DNA of 40,836 bases from Flavobacteriales bacterium. Lineage in GTDB: Bacteria; Bacteroidota; Bacteroidia; Flavobacteriales_D; UBA2798. A program made the translations under genes and the position numbers. Shown here piece after piece: positions 9,401 to 18,591 of the stretch (position 1 is its first letter; every line of letters begins with the position of its first letter). Under the pieces are notes generated by a model, which saw nothing but the letters and a program-made list of their open reading frames with translations, did no database searches and had not been told where the DNA came from. The stretch lies in contig JAIBBF010000003.1 of assembly GCA_019694795.1 (NCBI GenBank), forward strand, positions 1 through 40,836, in the 5' to 3' direction.

Positions 9401-12400
9401 TGGAGTACATCTGATTATTGGCCATTAGTCCCGCCAGCACTTTTGCATTTCTCTCCAATTTTAATTGGCGGAATAATTCGAACTCAATATCAATCTCGTT
9501 GGATGCCGGCCAAATATCCGTATCTACCGAAGCTCCCCAATTGGTCATGGTTAATGGCAACTCATATTCATAGTAGTTATCTGTGAAATCAGTTCCCATT
9601 CTAACGAAGAGGGTTACATCTTTACTGTTGGTTACTTGTTCTGTTAATGATGAAGTTTCTGCATGAACGAACATTTTCAAACGTTTGTACGAGCGGATAT
9701 CAAACGCTACATTTCTGTAACAAGCACGTGCATCTCCATCTTCGAGTCCGCATACATCAAATGCCAATGATTGCTCATTCAGATTACGGAGGTTGGCAGT
9801 GGCTACATCCACCTGGCGGTTAATTCCCGGAGGTAGTACATAGGGTATTGGAACGCGGTTTCCGTTTTCTTCGATGTTTACTGCAAATAAATTGAAGGTG
9901 GTATTGGAAGGATCATCCTGAATATATTCTCCCGGTTGTAATAACGATTGCTGATAGGTTCTCCACTCACCGCGAATCATTTCAAGACGTGCAAAGCGTA
10001 AAACAATAGGGGTAGTGTGGTTTTTAACGAACATCCGGATAAAGCGGATTGAACGGAAATCTGAAATTCCATTGACCACCTTTTCGTATTTGCGAATCGG
10101 AACTTTAAACTGGTACCAGGTGATTTGTTTTGTTGACCCATCCGGTAACGTAACATTCTTTGTGAGCTTGTCGGTGATGAAGTTTTGACCAACGGTCATG
10201 TCTTGCGGACGCAAACTGATTTTATATTGGAAATAGGATTCAGCTTCGCTCAGGTTATTATCCTGATTGATATCTTCCACATTAGGAATGGTAGAAGCTG
10301 AAGTAGGATAACCATCCGCATTTAACCCCTGAGAAAATTCATTGGTTGGCGAGTTTCCTTCGTGACCATTGTATCTTTTGTAGCGCTGAATAATATTTAA
10401 TTGGGCAGCGTCATAATCATCATCGCGATAATAATTATAGTCATCATTCGAAGGGTCGTTGATCAGCGCATCTTTAGCTGATTGTGATAATCCGGAAGAA
10501 TTTACCCATGCTACATATTGCTGGAAAAATTGTTGTTCCTGCGCATCCGGTAATCCGTCTAATCCAACATCCTGACGAAGTCGCACGCTCGGGTCGGAAG
10601 AGTTTTCAAATGCATTTACGATGGGTTGGGTGGTAGCTACAATTCCCCAGGCAGTTGTATCCAGAATAGAGGGATCAAAAACATCACTTGTGGGCAAACC
10701 ATTTTCGAAACTTTTTCTTGAATCGGCGAGAATATCTTCTGAAACATTTCCAAGATTGAAATACAAATCACCACCCGTGGTGCCATAATCACTTACTGCA
10801 TCCACGTTGAATGGATCCATTAACCAAAACTGGATGAATTCAATATTTGCTGCTTCGAAATCGGTCGTTTGGAGCTGACGCATAATTCCTCCCCAGCGAG
10901 ATCCCGGATCGGCTAAGGTCCCATCGTTTAATAATCCTGCAGAATATGCCGAAGCTGCTGTATCGAAATTGTATGGTCCTCTTTCATTCGGCCAGAAAGA
11001 AACATCGAAAACCGCAATGTTGGTGGGTTGACCCTGTGCTAATTGTCGATTCGGAAAAACCTCCTGCTCAAAAATCTGACGCATGGTGTGATTAGATTGC
11101 ATCGGGGAATTTTTGATATGATCCGGAGTAAGGTTGTTATTGTTATAGAACAACGGATCTACAACGTGCCAGTTAAATAAAGCTCTGTTTTTACCGTAAT
11201 CTCTATTGTTGGTTAGACTTGCTTCCGGAAATAAATCTGGTTGTCCTTTAGGAACACTTGCCAGATGCCACATGGAAAAAGAACGGATATCGATAGCAGA
11301 TTGTGATCCTTCAAAATCGTCGATATACGAAATTCCGTTAATGGCTCTTGCAGTTCCGGGAATAATGGTTGCATATTCCGCTGATGCCGTTACTACTGAT
11401 TTTTCTTTGGTGGAGATCAATGGAAGTTTATCTACCAAGCGAGTGAGAAGTGGGACTTCTTTTTTGAAACTTCCATCAACACCTAACATGGTATTGCTTA
11501 CAGGTTCATCACCAATATTTATTTTTTGTGTAAGCGGACGCTCTGTCATATTCAAAACGGTTCCGCCAACACTGATGTCTTTACTCAAGCGATAGTCGAA
11601 TCGTGTTCCGATCATCGTTTTAGTAAGCATGCTAAATAATGTATTACTCTCAACAGAAACTTTAATGGGAGTTTGTGATTCAAGTAAGCCCTGATTAATT
11701 ATTCGCACTCTTCCCAGGTTGTAATCTACGGTATAATCGGTGTTTTCTACAAGTGTTCTGCCACCTGCGGTGACGGTAACTGCGCCTTGAGGAATGTTCA
11801 GTGCGTTTAATGAAATTTCAGAGCTGGTAGAAGATTGATATTTCCCTTTTAGTTTAAAGCGATTTAATTGAGGAATCTGTTGTGCGGCAGTTTTGGTGGA
11901 ATCGTATAAGGGTTGATACACGATAGTGTTTACGACATTAGGATCAATGCCGGCGGCCAATAATTTATTTTTCAGTGTCGTTCCAAATGGTTCAACGCTG
12001 GTAAAAATTACACGACCATTCACCGGGTTTATAGTACCACCTCCATTTGCCTTATTTCCTGTAAAGGTTAAAGGCATAAAATCGAAAACCCCATCCGGAA
12101 AAGGATTGTTGTTGGGGTCGAATTTATCCATGTTTAAAATCTGGATGAGCGGTTTATCATCCACTCCCGTTTGAGGAATGAAGTTGACATCTACAGATGT
12201 AGCAGGATTATTATACCAAACATCTAATCTGAAATTGTCTTTGTTTACCTGATAAGCACCAATGGAATAAATGTTTTTCATCATTAAATCCCAGCGTTTA
12301 AAGCGTGGATTTGTAACGGTACCTTTCAGTAATTTTAAAATCAATGCTTCCTGACCGGCAACACCATCGGTGGAAAACTCACCCACCTGGAAGGTTTGTC

Positions 12401-13835
12401 CCTGATACGTGTACTGATAAGCTACAGCGAGAACCTCGTCGTTATTTAGCGGTTGATTTAAAGTGATGAATCCGAGTAATGGATTGTATTGGTATTCCTG
12501 TTCGGTCAGCTTTCGCGAGTTCTGCACTTTTTCATAATGTACCGATTGTTGGAATGGTCCGGGAGAAGTGATGACTGAATTTAAAGTTGCAGTTGCATTA
12601 TTGAAACCGCGAACGCCGGAGTTATTTGCTGCAAAGGCGTAAATTCCATTGGCGGAATTGTTTGGCAGCGTTCCGGAAATAGAACCGGGACTTCCCTCCA
12701 ACACTGAAGTTTCGCCGAGGTCGGCAAATGCGATGATGTTCCGTGTATTGTCGACCGTGTTATTTGTATTTGTAACCCAAACTTCAATTCTGGTAATGTT
12801 AATTTGAGAAGCAACTTGTGGCAATGCCATCATGGCATTATCGTAACTATTTCTGAAATGATGAGCAAGGAAATAGTGTTTGTTAGCCTCGTAATTATCG
12901 GCAGTGATTTCGAAGGTGCTTACCTGTGCTCCACCCGAAACCTCTACTTCCGTACGCTTACCTTTCTGCTGCGAGAATACGGTTGTGGCAGTTAATTTCC
13001 CGAATTTTAATTGGGTTTTGATACCGAATAATGACTGACTACCCGTAATGAGCGAACCTGATAATGGTAATTGAACGTTACCGGCTTCAATACTTTGAAT
13101 GATTTCATCTTCATCGCCTTTGTATTCGAGTTTCATTTGATTTTCGAAATCGAAGGTGGCTTCTGTATTGTAGCTGGTATTGAGTTTAAGTTTGTTTCCA
13201 ATGGTACCAACCACATTCAGCTGAATGCGCTGGTCGAAATCGAACACTGTGATTTTTCTTTGCTTTTCCGGTATTTGAGGATTTTCTGTTTTTGAAGTAT
13301 TGATTCCAAATCTCAACTCAGCTGTTCCCGAAGGTTTAATGTCGATAAAATTACTTCCAAAGATTCCTTCCATTCCTTTTACATTTAGCGTAGGAATCGG
13401 GCTTTTGGAAGAATTGCTAGGAGATAGTTCGTTATCTAAGTCTTGCCAACCTTTTTTCAGCGCATTTTCCATGTCGTAATCGATGTACTCCTCGAGCGTC
13501 ATGCTTTGTCCGGGTTGGTAGGGAACACCGTTACTTAGGTTGTAGTTGAAATTATAATTTCCTGTAGTAGGATCGTAAACTACATTGTTTTGAAGGTTGA
13601 GAGGATCCTGCAGGTTGATGTTGCTCGAATTGGGAGCATTTGGATCTCCCTGGGGATAAATGGGGAAGGGCAGGTTTACAGTTGGGGAATCGAGGGCAGA
13701 GTAAAAATATTCAGCATCACCCTCACTTACAAGCATTAACTCATCTATACCAAAGGTATAACTTGCGATCAAAACAGTCGCAAGAATGCCCAGGAAAGGC
13801 AATGCTTTCAGTTTATTTTTTCCTTTTGCCGCCAC
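6462..13835 (-). CDS. sprA: T9SS outer-membrane translocon SprA
   Basis: SprA is the very large outer-membrane barrel through which type IX secretion substrates pass; it is also needed for gliding in species that glide. The 2457-residue length matches the roughly 2400 of the family. An N-terminal hydrophobic segment (about residues 12-29) serves as export signal. The protein is rich in alternating strands and in N, T and Y, and ends in the strand [10 protein letters not shown] with a terminal Leu. A low-complexity insertion at about residues 1920-1970 is full of G, K, N and S (for example [12 protein letters not shown]), probably an exposed loop. The start is GTG at 13835: the frame is closed upstream by a stop that coincides with the ruvA stop, so no ATG is available before it. 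It sits 9 bases after ruvA. Its presence agrees with the three CTD-bearing cargo genes at 17497-21274. Confidence 0.96.
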   Translation of the reverse strand: MAAKGKNKLKALPFLGILATVLIASYTFGIDELMLVSEGDAEYFYSALDSPTVNLPFPIYPQGDPNAPNSSNINLQDPLNLQNNVVYDPTTGNYNFNYNLSNGVPYQPGQSMTLEEYIDYDMENALKKGWQDLDNELSPSNSSKSPIPTLNVKGMEGIFGSNFIDIKPSGTAELRFGINTSKTENPQIPEKQRKITVFDFDQRIQLNVVGTIGNKLKLNTSYNTEATFDFENQMKLEYKGDEDEIIQSIEAGNVQLPLSGSLITGSQSLFGIKTQLKFGKLTATTVFSQQKGKRTEVEVSGGAQVSTFEITADNYEANKHYFLAHHFRNSYDNAMMALPQVASQINITRIEVWVTNTNNTVDNTRNIIAFADLGETSVLEGSPGSISGTLPNNSANGIYAFAANNSGVRGFNNATATLNSVITSPGPFQQSVHYEKVQNSRKLTEQEYQYNPLLGFITLNQPLNNDEVLAVAYQYTYQGQTFQVGEFSTDGVAGQEALILKLLKGTVTNPRFKRWDLMMKNIYSIGAYQVNKDNFRLDVWYNNPATSVDVNFIPQTGVDDKPLIQILNMDKFDPNNNPFPDGVFDFMPLTFTGNKANGGGTINPVNGRVIFTSVEPFGTTLKNKLLAAGIDPNVVNTIVYQPLYDSTKTAAQQIPQLNRFKLKGKYQSSTSSEISLNALNIPQGAVTVTAGGRTLVENTDYTVDYNLGRVRIINQGLLESQTPIKVSVESNTLFSMLTKTMIGTRFDYRLSKDISVGGTVLNMTERPLTQKINIGDEPVSNTMLGVDGSFKKEVPLLTRLVDKLPLISTKEKSVVTASAEYATIIPGTARAINGISYIDDFEGSQSAIDIRSFSMWHLASVPKGQPDLFPEASLTNNRDYGKNRALFNWHVVDPLFYNNNNLTPDHIKNSPMQSNHTMRQIFEQEVFPNRQLAQGQPTNIAVFDVSFWPNERGPYNFDTAASAYSAGLLNDGTLADPGSRWGGIMRQLQTTDFEAANIEFIQFWLMDPFNVDAVSDYGTTGGDLYFNLGNVSEDILADSRKSFENGLPTSDVFDPSILDTTAWGIVATTQPIVNAFENSSDPSVRLRQDVGLDGLPDAQEQQFFQQYVAWVNSSGLSQSAKDALINDPSNDDYNYYRDDDYDAAQLNIIQRYKRYNGHEGNSPTNEFSQGLNADGYPTSASTIPNVEDINQDNNLSEAESYFQYKISLRPQDMTVGQNFITDKLTKNVTLPDGSTKQITWYQFKVPIRKYEKVVNGISDFRSIRFIRMFVKNHTTPIVLRFARLEMIRGEWRTYQQSLLQPGEYIQDDPSNTTFNLFAVNIEENGNRVPIPYVLPPGINRQVDVATANLRNLNEQSLAFDVCGLEDGDARACYRNVAFDIRSYKRLKMFVHAETSSLTEQVTNSKDVTLFVRMGTDFTDNYYEYELPLTMTNWGASVDTDIWPASNEIDIEFELFRQLKLERNAKVLAGLMANNQMYSIHDPNYPDRLMKIIGNPNLQGLKVVMVGVRNPNKNSNEFSTTDLGDPKCFEVWINELRLTDFDQHGGWAAIGRVNANLADFAQVAISGNYSTPYWGSIEKKVSERQRDTRYGWDGSTSFEMGKFFPDKWGLKIPMFLGYSQTVIKPQYDPLNPDILFDQLPSDQKAISKDKVIDYTRRRSMNFTNVRKERANGKKAHFYDVENVSLTYSYSEIFKRDINTEYNINKTIRGGLNYTYNATPKAWEPFKQNKFMAKSKWFTLIKDINISKGPKLIAFRTDLNRSYNANQIRNNFDAIVFPTYNKNFTWVRSYDLKYDFTKNIKFDFNATNNGVIGEPIGRVDKQYRDEYQVFKDSVMQSIKTFGINKQYNHTANVNVTWPINKIPILDWITVTTRYSTSYDWQRAAFGQDTLGNTIQNSRNVNWNAQFNMTTLYNKVPYLKKVNTKLQSGGGGKGKNGGKEAVKGGRGKNGKAEENNNSDKNNSDSTKTNKKEREPIFTVGENIARVLMSVKTFSFTYSTTDGILLPGYNQRNYLMGMDAAWNAPGFGFISGKQNKDLFGREAEWAPGFNDYAFYAADQGWLVKNQFLNTQYTSNHNSNLSARTSIEPLTGFRIELNADKNITENYTTFFRWVDTLGGSPFLDYAAQNPMTNGMMSMSIITWKTAFVANKDNHVSPVFENFRDNRADASQLLGSANSNSNGQSSSEPGYRDGYGGTQQDVMIASFLAAYTGKNVSNSHTNPFGMTPLPNWRVTFDPMAKTKVKFMKKWFKSFSISHGYRSTMTIANYTTNLLGTKDANGNLNATDITGNFINPKQISIIAISEQFSPLINIDMTWNLKNKGKPGGLITKVEIKRDRNLSLSLVNNQVTEIRGNEFVVGSGYRFNQVKLPFKIGNKPLESDLNCRIDLSIRNNVTYTRKVVENQNQATAGQRMISIKSSADYAINQKLTVRFFYDKVLNRPVVSTSFPTANTNAGIAIRFTL

Positions 13836-13844
13836 GCTGTGGTA

Positions 13845-14417
13845 TTACATATTTTTCAAAGCCAGTTTAATTAACTCTTCAACGGCCAGATTATTTTGTG
13901 AAGCTAATACTTTATCAATTCCTTTTTCTGCGGTTGACTTATCAAATCCTAAGGTAACAAGAGCCGACAAAGCCTCTTGGCGCACGGCGGAGCCTTGATT
14001 TCCAGCTGATAAGTCTAATTTTTCCAGTTTTCCGGACAGGTCAACGATGATTCGTTGTGCTGTTTTTCCTCCAATTCCTTTTATTTTTTGAAAGGCAGAA
14101 ACATTTCCTGTACCAATGGCAGTTTGTACTTCATCGGGTGTCATGGAGGATAAAACCATTCGGGCAGTGCTTGCTCCAACACCGGAAACATTCAGCAGTG
14201 AGCGAAAAACCGATCGCTCTTCTTTGGATTTAAAACCGAATAATATATGTGCATCTTCACGAATCACCTGGTGGGTGAAAAGAAGAACGTTCTCCTCATT
14301 CCCTAATTGTGTATAGGTGTTGAGAGATATATGAAGGAAATACCCAAGGCCATTACAATCGATTACTACATAGGCAGGATTTTTTTCAGTCATTCTGCCC
14401 TTAACGAATTCGTACAT
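13845..14417 (-). CDS. ruvA: Holliday junction branch-migration protein RuvA
   Basis: RuvA tetramers bind four-way DNA junctions and load the RuvB motors. The 190-residue protein has the OB-fold N-domain (about 1-62), tandem helix-hairpin-helix motifs (LLNVSGVGAS near 73-82 and IKGIGGKTA near 112-120) and the small C-terminal domain III (about 140-190) that contacts RuvB. The ATG overlaps the maeB stop by one base (TAATG), so coupling is likely. ruvB is 12 kb away at 26304-27329 rather than adjacent, the usual Bacteroidota arrangement. Confidence 0.97.
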   Translation of the reverse strand: MYEFVKGRMTEKNPAYVVIDCNGLGYFLHISLNTYTQLGNEENVLLFTHQVIREDAHILFGFKSKEERSVFRSLLNVSGVGASTARMVLSSMTPDEVQTAIGTGNVSAFQKIKGIGGKTAQRIIVDLSGKLEKLDLSAGNQGSAVRQEALSALVTLGFDKSTAEKGIDKVLASQNNLAVEELIKLALKNM

Positions 14418-16696
14418 TATTTTTTGCTTTTGGTTTGAGCGTCGAGAACGGCGATTTTTACCATGTTTACAATTTCACGAACCGAACATCCGATTTGAAG
14501 TACATGGAATGACTTTTTCATACCAAGCAGGATGGGTCCGATAACCTCGGCATTGGTCATTTCCTGAATCATTTTGTAGGCAATGTTTCCAGCCGACAAA
14601 TTCGGGAAAATGAACGTGTTTGGTTTTTTTCCATTGAGGTCGGAAAAGGTGAAAAACTCTTCCAGCAGTTCCTGATTGAATGCAAAATTGGCTTGCATTT
14701 CACCATCCACCACCATGTTCGGATGTTCTTTATGAAGAATAGAAACAGCTTTCCGCATTTTTTCCGGATCATCACCATTGGCAGATCCAAAATTGGAATA
14801 CGAAAGCAGCGCAATTCTCGGATTGATTTTAAAGTTTTTTACCGCCTTTGAAACCATCAGTGTGATATCAACAATTTCTTCGGCAGATGGATTATGGTTC
14901 ACAGTGGTGTCGGCAAAAAACACGGGACCTTCTTTTGAAAAGATTACATACATTCCAGCAACACGTTTAACATCTTCTGCGGTTCCGATAATTTGCAAAG
15001 CAGGTTTAATGACCTCTTTATAGCTTCGGGTAATCCCGCTGATTAAAGCATCTGCAGCACCCACCTCTACCATCATTGCACCAAAGTGATTTCGCTCACG
15101 CATGATTTTTTGTGACTCAAACAAAGTCATGCCTTTTCTCTGGCGTTTCTTAAATAACAACTCGCCATATTTCATTCTGCGTTCCTGTTCGGAAGGATCG
15201 CGGGGATCTATTATTTCGGCCTCTTCAAGATCCAATGAATATTCTTTAATAAGGCTTTCTATTTTTTTACGGTCTCCAAGTAAAATCGGTATTGCGATTC
15301 CTTCTTCAATTGCTGTTTGAGCCGCTTTTAAAATTTTATAATTATCGCCCTCTGCGAAGACTATCTTTTTAGGGTTTTTACTCGCTTTTTCGGTGATATT
15401 ACGAAGCAGTTTATTATCGTGACCCGTTTTCTTTTTTAGTTCCTCGATGTATAAATCGATGTCCTCAATTGGCTCGCGCGCCACACCGGATTCGGAAGCG
15501 GCTTTTGCCACTGCAGGAGCAACGGTCCATAATAAACGTGGATCTAGTGGTTTGGGAATAATGTTTTCTTTTCCGAATGAAATGTTTTTTTCGCCATAAG
15601 CTTCATTCACTTCTTCCGGAACAGGTTCCTTGGCTAAGGATGCAATAGCGCGTACTGCAGCCAGTTTCATTTCTTCGTTAATGGTGGTTGCTCTAACATC
15701 AAGTGCTCCTCTGAAAATGTAGGGGAAACCAAGTACGTTGTTTACCTGATTGGGTTGGTCGGATCTCCCTGTTGCAACAATAACATCTTCGCGTACAGCA
15801 CGTGCATCTTTATATGAAATTTCAGGATCGGGATTGGCAAGTGCAAATACAATCGGATTTTTTGCCATGCTTTTAATCATCTCACGGGTTAGAATGTTCC
15901 CTTTTGATAAGCCTAAAAACACGTCAGCATTTTCCATCGCTTCCGATAGGTCAGCTACTTTTTTACTCGTTGCAAAATATGATTTGTATTCATCAAGGTC
16001 TTTTCTTGATTTTGTAATAGGCCCTTTGGAATCGAGCATGATTACATTCTCTTTTTTAGCACCTAATGCAATGTAAAGTTTTGCGCAAGATATGGCAGCT
16101 GCTCCGGCCCCGTTAACAACAATCCGTACTTTTTCAATCTTTTTACCTGCGAGCTCAAGTGCATTTAATAAGGCTGCACTGCTTATAATTGCCGTACCAT
16201 GCTGGTCGTCATGCATGATAGGAATATCCAGCTCTTCTTTCAGCCGTTTTTCTATTTCAAAGCATTCGGGAGCTTTAATATCCTCCAGATTAATTCCACC
16301 AAAAGTTGGTGATATTGCTTTTACCACCTTAACGAATTCATCAACGCGGTTTTCAGAAATTTCGATATCAAAAACATCAATATCCGCATATATTTTAAAG
16401 AGCATTCCCTTACCCTCCATGACAGGCTTTGAAGCTTCTGGTCCAATATCTCCTAAGCCCAGCACCGCTGTTCCGTTAGAGATTACTGCCACCAGATTTC
16501 CTTTGGAAGTGTATTTGTACACGTCTTGTTTTCGCTTGTGAATAGCCAAACAAGGTTCTGCCACTCCGGGTGAATAAGCCAGGGAAAGATCGCGTTGCGA
16601 GGCGTATGGCTTGGTGGGAATTACTTCAATTTTACCTTTTCGTCCTTGCGAATGGTAATCGAGTGCTTCCTGTTTTTTGAATTTAACTTGCGTCAT
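14417..16696 (-). CDS. maeB: Malic enzyme with C-terminal phosphotransacetylase-like domain
   Basis: Oxidative decarboxylation of malate to pyruvate with NAD(P) reduction. At 759 residues it is the MaeB type: malic enzyme N-domain (about 19-150, with Y41 in AYSPGVAEP and catalytic K96 in EGKG), the metal-binding DDQH at 163-166, a Rossmann NAD(P) domain with GAGAA at 196-200 (to about 410), then a PTA/PTB-like domain (about 430-755). In studied homologues the PTA-like part is regulatory and binds acetyl-CoA or acetyl-phosphate rather than catalysing transfer; I infer the same here. The first gene of the maeB-ruvA-sprA run, it is divergent from the sirtuin across 100 bases. Confidence 0.94.
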   Translation of the reverse strand: MTQVKFKKQEALDYHSQGRKGKIEVIPTKPYASQRDLSLAYSPGVAEPCLAIHKRKQDVYKYTSKGNLVAVISNGTAVLGLGDIGPEASKPVMEGKGMLFKIYADIDVFDIEISENRVDEFVKVVKAISPTFGGINLEDIKAPECFEIEKRLKEELDIPIMHDDQHGTAIISSAALLNALELAGKKIEKVRIVVNGAGAAAISCAKLYIALGAKKENVIMLDSKGPITKSRKDLDEYKSYFATSKKVADLSEAMENADVFLGLSKGNILTREMIKSMAKNPIVFALANPDPEISYKDARAVREDVIVATGRSDQPNQVNNVLGFPYIFRGALDVRATTINEEMKLAAVRAIASLAKEPVPEEVNEAYGEKNISFGKENIIPKPLDPRLLWTVAPAVAKAASESGVAREPIEDIDLYIEELKKKTGHDNKLLRNITEKASKNPKKIVFAEGDNYKILKAAQTAIEEGIAIPILLGDRKKIESLIKEYSLDLEEAEIIDPRDPSEQERRMKYGELLFKKRQRKGMTLFESQKIMRERNHFGAMMVEVGAADALISGITRSYKEVIKPALQIIGTAEDVKRVAGMYVIFSKEGPVFFADTTVNHNPSAEEIVDITLMVSKAVKNFKINPRIALLSYSNFGSANGDDPEKMRKAVSILHKEHPNMVVDGEMQANFAFNQELLEEFFTFSDLNGKKPNTFIFPNLSAGNIAYKMIQEMTNAEVIGPILLGMKKSFHVLQIGCSVREIVNMVKIAVLDAQTKSKK

Positions 16697-16730
16697 GAGT
16701 GGTTCCGGGTAAGAACGGTAAAAATAACAA

Positions 16731-16761
16731 TTTGGATCATATGCCCTTCAATCAATATTTG
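16731..16761 (+). promoter_or_regulatory. Predicted promoter of the sirtuin gene
   Basis: TTTG at 16731-16734 and AATATTTG at 16754-16761 (one mismatch to TAnnTTTG) are separated by exactly 19 bases, close to the Bacteroidota optimum. Transcription would begin near 16768, about 29 bases before the ATG at 16797. Confidence 0.5.
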
Positions 16762-16796
16762 GCACGATTGGCAAAAATCTTATCTTAACGCCTTGG

Positions 16797-17507
16797 ATGA
16801 AAAAGAAACTTGTCGTTTTCTCTGGAGCTGGTATCAGCGCTGAAAGTGGTTTAAGGACCTTCCGCGACTCCGATGGTTTGTGGGAGGAGTATAATGTAAT
16901 GGATGTTGCTACCCCAGAAGCCTGGCAAAAGGATATGGCGCTGGTTTTAGAGTTTTACAATAAACGAAGGGTCCAGATTTTAGAGGCCAATCCAAATCCG
17001 GCACATCACGCTGTGAAATTGCTGGAGGAGAAGTATGATGTTACCGTAATTACCCAAAATATTGATGATCTGCATGAACGTGCGGGTTCATCTCATGTGG
17101 TTCATTTGCATGGAAATATTCGCTTTGCCCGAAGCACAAATCCATCCGACGCTGATCGTTTATACCCGATAAAGGGGAATCATTTAAACCCGGGGGATAA
17201 ATGTCCGGAAGGTTTTCAGCTTCGGCCCCACGTCGTTTGGTTTGGCGAAGAAGTTCCCTTATTGCCCGTAGCTCAAAAAATCGTAGAAAGAGCGGACTAT
17301 TTAATTATTTCAGGCACTTCTTTAACTGTATATCCAGCAGCTAACCTGATTTATGCCGCTAATTATAAATGCAAAAAGTATCTGGTGGATCCCGGGTCCA
17401 TCCATGTTACCGATATCGAGAACCTTTCCTTTATTAAAGAAAAAGCCAGTCTCGGGTTACCGAAACTGGCTGAAATGTTATTAAAGGAAGAAGTGATTAA
17501 CGGCTAA
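16797..17507 (+). CDS. NAD-dependent class III sirtuin (likely protein desuccinylase/deacylase)
   Basis: Removes acyl groups from protein lysines using NAD. The 236-residue protein has the GAGISAESG loop (10-18), FRDSDGLW (22-29), TQNID (86-90) and catalytic H105 in HLHG. Y54 and R57 (in FYNKRR) match the Tyr/Arg pair that lets class III sirtuins such as CobB and SIRT5 bind succinyl and malonyl groups. The usual four zinc cysteines are absent: between residues 106 and 150 there is only one Cys (C136), so the zinc ribbon is degenerate. I believe this is shared by other Bacteroidota homologues. It is divergent from maeB. Its last 11 bases overlap the convergent T9SS gene, whose terminator lies within this coding sequence. 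Confidence 0.93.
   Translation: MKKKLVVFSGAGISAESGLRTFRDSDGLWEEYNVMDVATPEAWQKDMALVLEFYNKRRVQILEANPNPAHHAVKLLEEKYDVTVITQNIDDLHERAGSSHVVHLHGNIRFARSTNPSDADRLYPIKGNHLNPGDKCPEGFQLRPHVVWFGEEVPLLPVAQKIVERADYLIISGTSLTVYPAANLIYAANYKCKKYLVDPGSIHVTDIENLSFIKEKASLGLPKLAEMLLKEEVING
17439..17471 (-). terminator. Terminator of the 17497-18261 gene, inside the sirtuin CDS
   Basis: Read on the minus strand: AGCCAGTTTCGG, loop TAAC, CCGAGACTGGCT, then five T residues (17439-17443). The 12-bp stem is complete on this strand with one G-U pair; on the plus strand that pair is C-A and no T-tract follows. It lies about 25 bases beyond the stop of the minus-strand gene and within the last 70 bases of the sirtuin. 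Confidence 0.8.
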
Positions 17508-18261
17508 TAACTAATCTTTTAGTTGAAACAGCTTCTCCGTTGCGAACAATCGTTACAAAGTAAATTCCGGTAGCTAAATCTTCAGCGTTTAAGTTTACGG
17601 TTCCTTCCTGACCATTCAGTGAAATAGATTTCTTGCGGGCACCAATCATATCTGTTACGATCAATTGCTGTTCCTGGGCAATGCTGTTGAATTGATAACG
17701 AATCATTGCATTTGAGTTAGCAGGATTTGGCCAGATATTAAATAGAGCAGGACTCGCATCCACATCATTTACACCTACACTGGATGAAATGTTGAAAGTA
17801 ACATCTACATAAACGGAGTCGTTAACGTTATTACCATCAAAGGCAACAAAACGATAGGTAGAAGTTCCTGTAGTTCCATTGGGCTTGTGGTAAGCGATCA
17901 ATTGATTAGGCGCATACGATGAAGCACTTGCTGTTACGAAATCAGCATAGGCACCGTCGGATGGTAAAGGGAAAATTGGTTTTACTCCGGCGTTCATCGG
18001 GGGATAACAAACTGTCCAGCAAAAATAGTTGATGGAAGTAGGTACCACTGTTACCTCGTAGCGTTTGATTTTGATGTTTTTTGAAGCGCCACTTGTATTC
18101 ATTACCTTGATATAGGTATCTAATTCGTAATCGGTATCAATACCTGTTAATACAACTTCGGTACCTGAGATATTGGCGTTAGACTGGTCGTGAAATTGAA
18201 AACTCTGAGCATTTGCTCCAAATGCAAACAGGAATGCTGATCCAAGTAAAAGTGCTTTCAT
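17497..18261 (-). CDS. T9SS-secreted protein with Ig-like domain and type A sorting domain
   Basis: A 254-residue exported protein: signal peptide (residues 1-18, cut near ANA-Q), an immunoglobulin-like beta domain (about 20-165) with a paired-cysteine segment FCWTVCYPP, and a T9SS type A C-terminal domain (about 172-254) with the diagnostic IWPNPAN motif and the ending GIYFVTIVRNG...KRLVISR. T9SS cargo is carried to the outer membrane and exported through SprA. ATG at 18261 is preferred over the in-frame start at 18288 because it begins the signal peptide directly. The Ig-like part resembles the protein at 20570-21274 in layout. Role unknown; a surface or extracellular structural protein is a guess. 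Confidence 0.87.
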   Translation of the reverse strand: MKALLLGSAFLFAFGANAQSFQFHDQSNANISGTEVVLTGIDTDYELDTYIKVMNTSGASKNIKIKRYEVTVVPTSINYFCWTVCYPPMNAGVKPIFPLPSDGAYADFVTASASSYAPNQLIAYHKPNGTTGTSTYRFVAFDGNNVNDSVYVDVTFNISSSVGVNDVDASPALFNIWPNPANSNAMIRYQFNSIAQEQQLIVTDMIGARKKSISLNGQEGTVNLNAEDLATGIYFVTIVRNGEAVSTKRLVISR

Positions 18262-18591
18262 AATTGTGTTTTTTTCAAAAATAATCATTTATCCTTCAGT
18301 TTTTTAGTCCGCCAACAAGGTGAATAAAGGTAGGAAAGCAAGGCAAAAGCCCCTTTTTTAATTTCCTTTACTCAGGAAACGGCCAGTATTAAGCTTTAAA
18401 CGGTAAGATTTTTGAAATGTTTCCGGTGCTGATGGATTGGCTGCATTCGAAATCAAAAAATTAGCTTCCCAAGTTTAGGACTTCAATTTTACCAAAACTA
18501 GGATTCAAAGAATCTGGCCAATAAAGGCTGTTTTAGTTTTTTTTTCTCTTCTTTTTCCTTAAAATTTGTCTGCATCAAAAAAAACAGGAAC
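18262..18591. other. 330-base divergent intergenic region between two T9SS cargo genes
   Basis: No coding frame with a family-like product is visible. It holds the -7 box at 18276-18283 and a second minus-strand full match (TAGTTTTG, 18493-18500) far from the gene. For the plus-strand gene there is only a one-mismatch box, AAAATTTG at 18561-18568, behind a pyrimidine-rich tract (about 18537-18560). A 6-bp inverted repeat TTTCCT/AGGAAA with a 6-base centre lies at 18362-18379, and GATTC/GAATC flanks 18502-18514. It is the longest gene-free stretch in this window, so a regulatory leader or small RNA is possible but unproven. Confidence 0.6.
18276..18283 (-). promoter_or_regulatory. Predicted -7 box for the T9SS gene at 17497-18261
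   Basis: TATTTTTG on the minus strand is a full match to TAnnTTTG, 15 bases before the ATG at 18261. No TTG occurs at the expected distance upstream, so only the -7 element is supported. Confidence 0.35.

Noticed and set aside
11206-11595. 129-codon plus-strand frame inside sprA
   Set aside because: It is a shadow of sprA coding sequence, without signal, domain or promoter.
18339-18362. Possible terminator (GGCAAAAGCC then T-rich) in the 330-base intergenic region
   Set aside because: The stem is only 3-4 bp with mismatches, and no plus-strand gene ends upstream of it.
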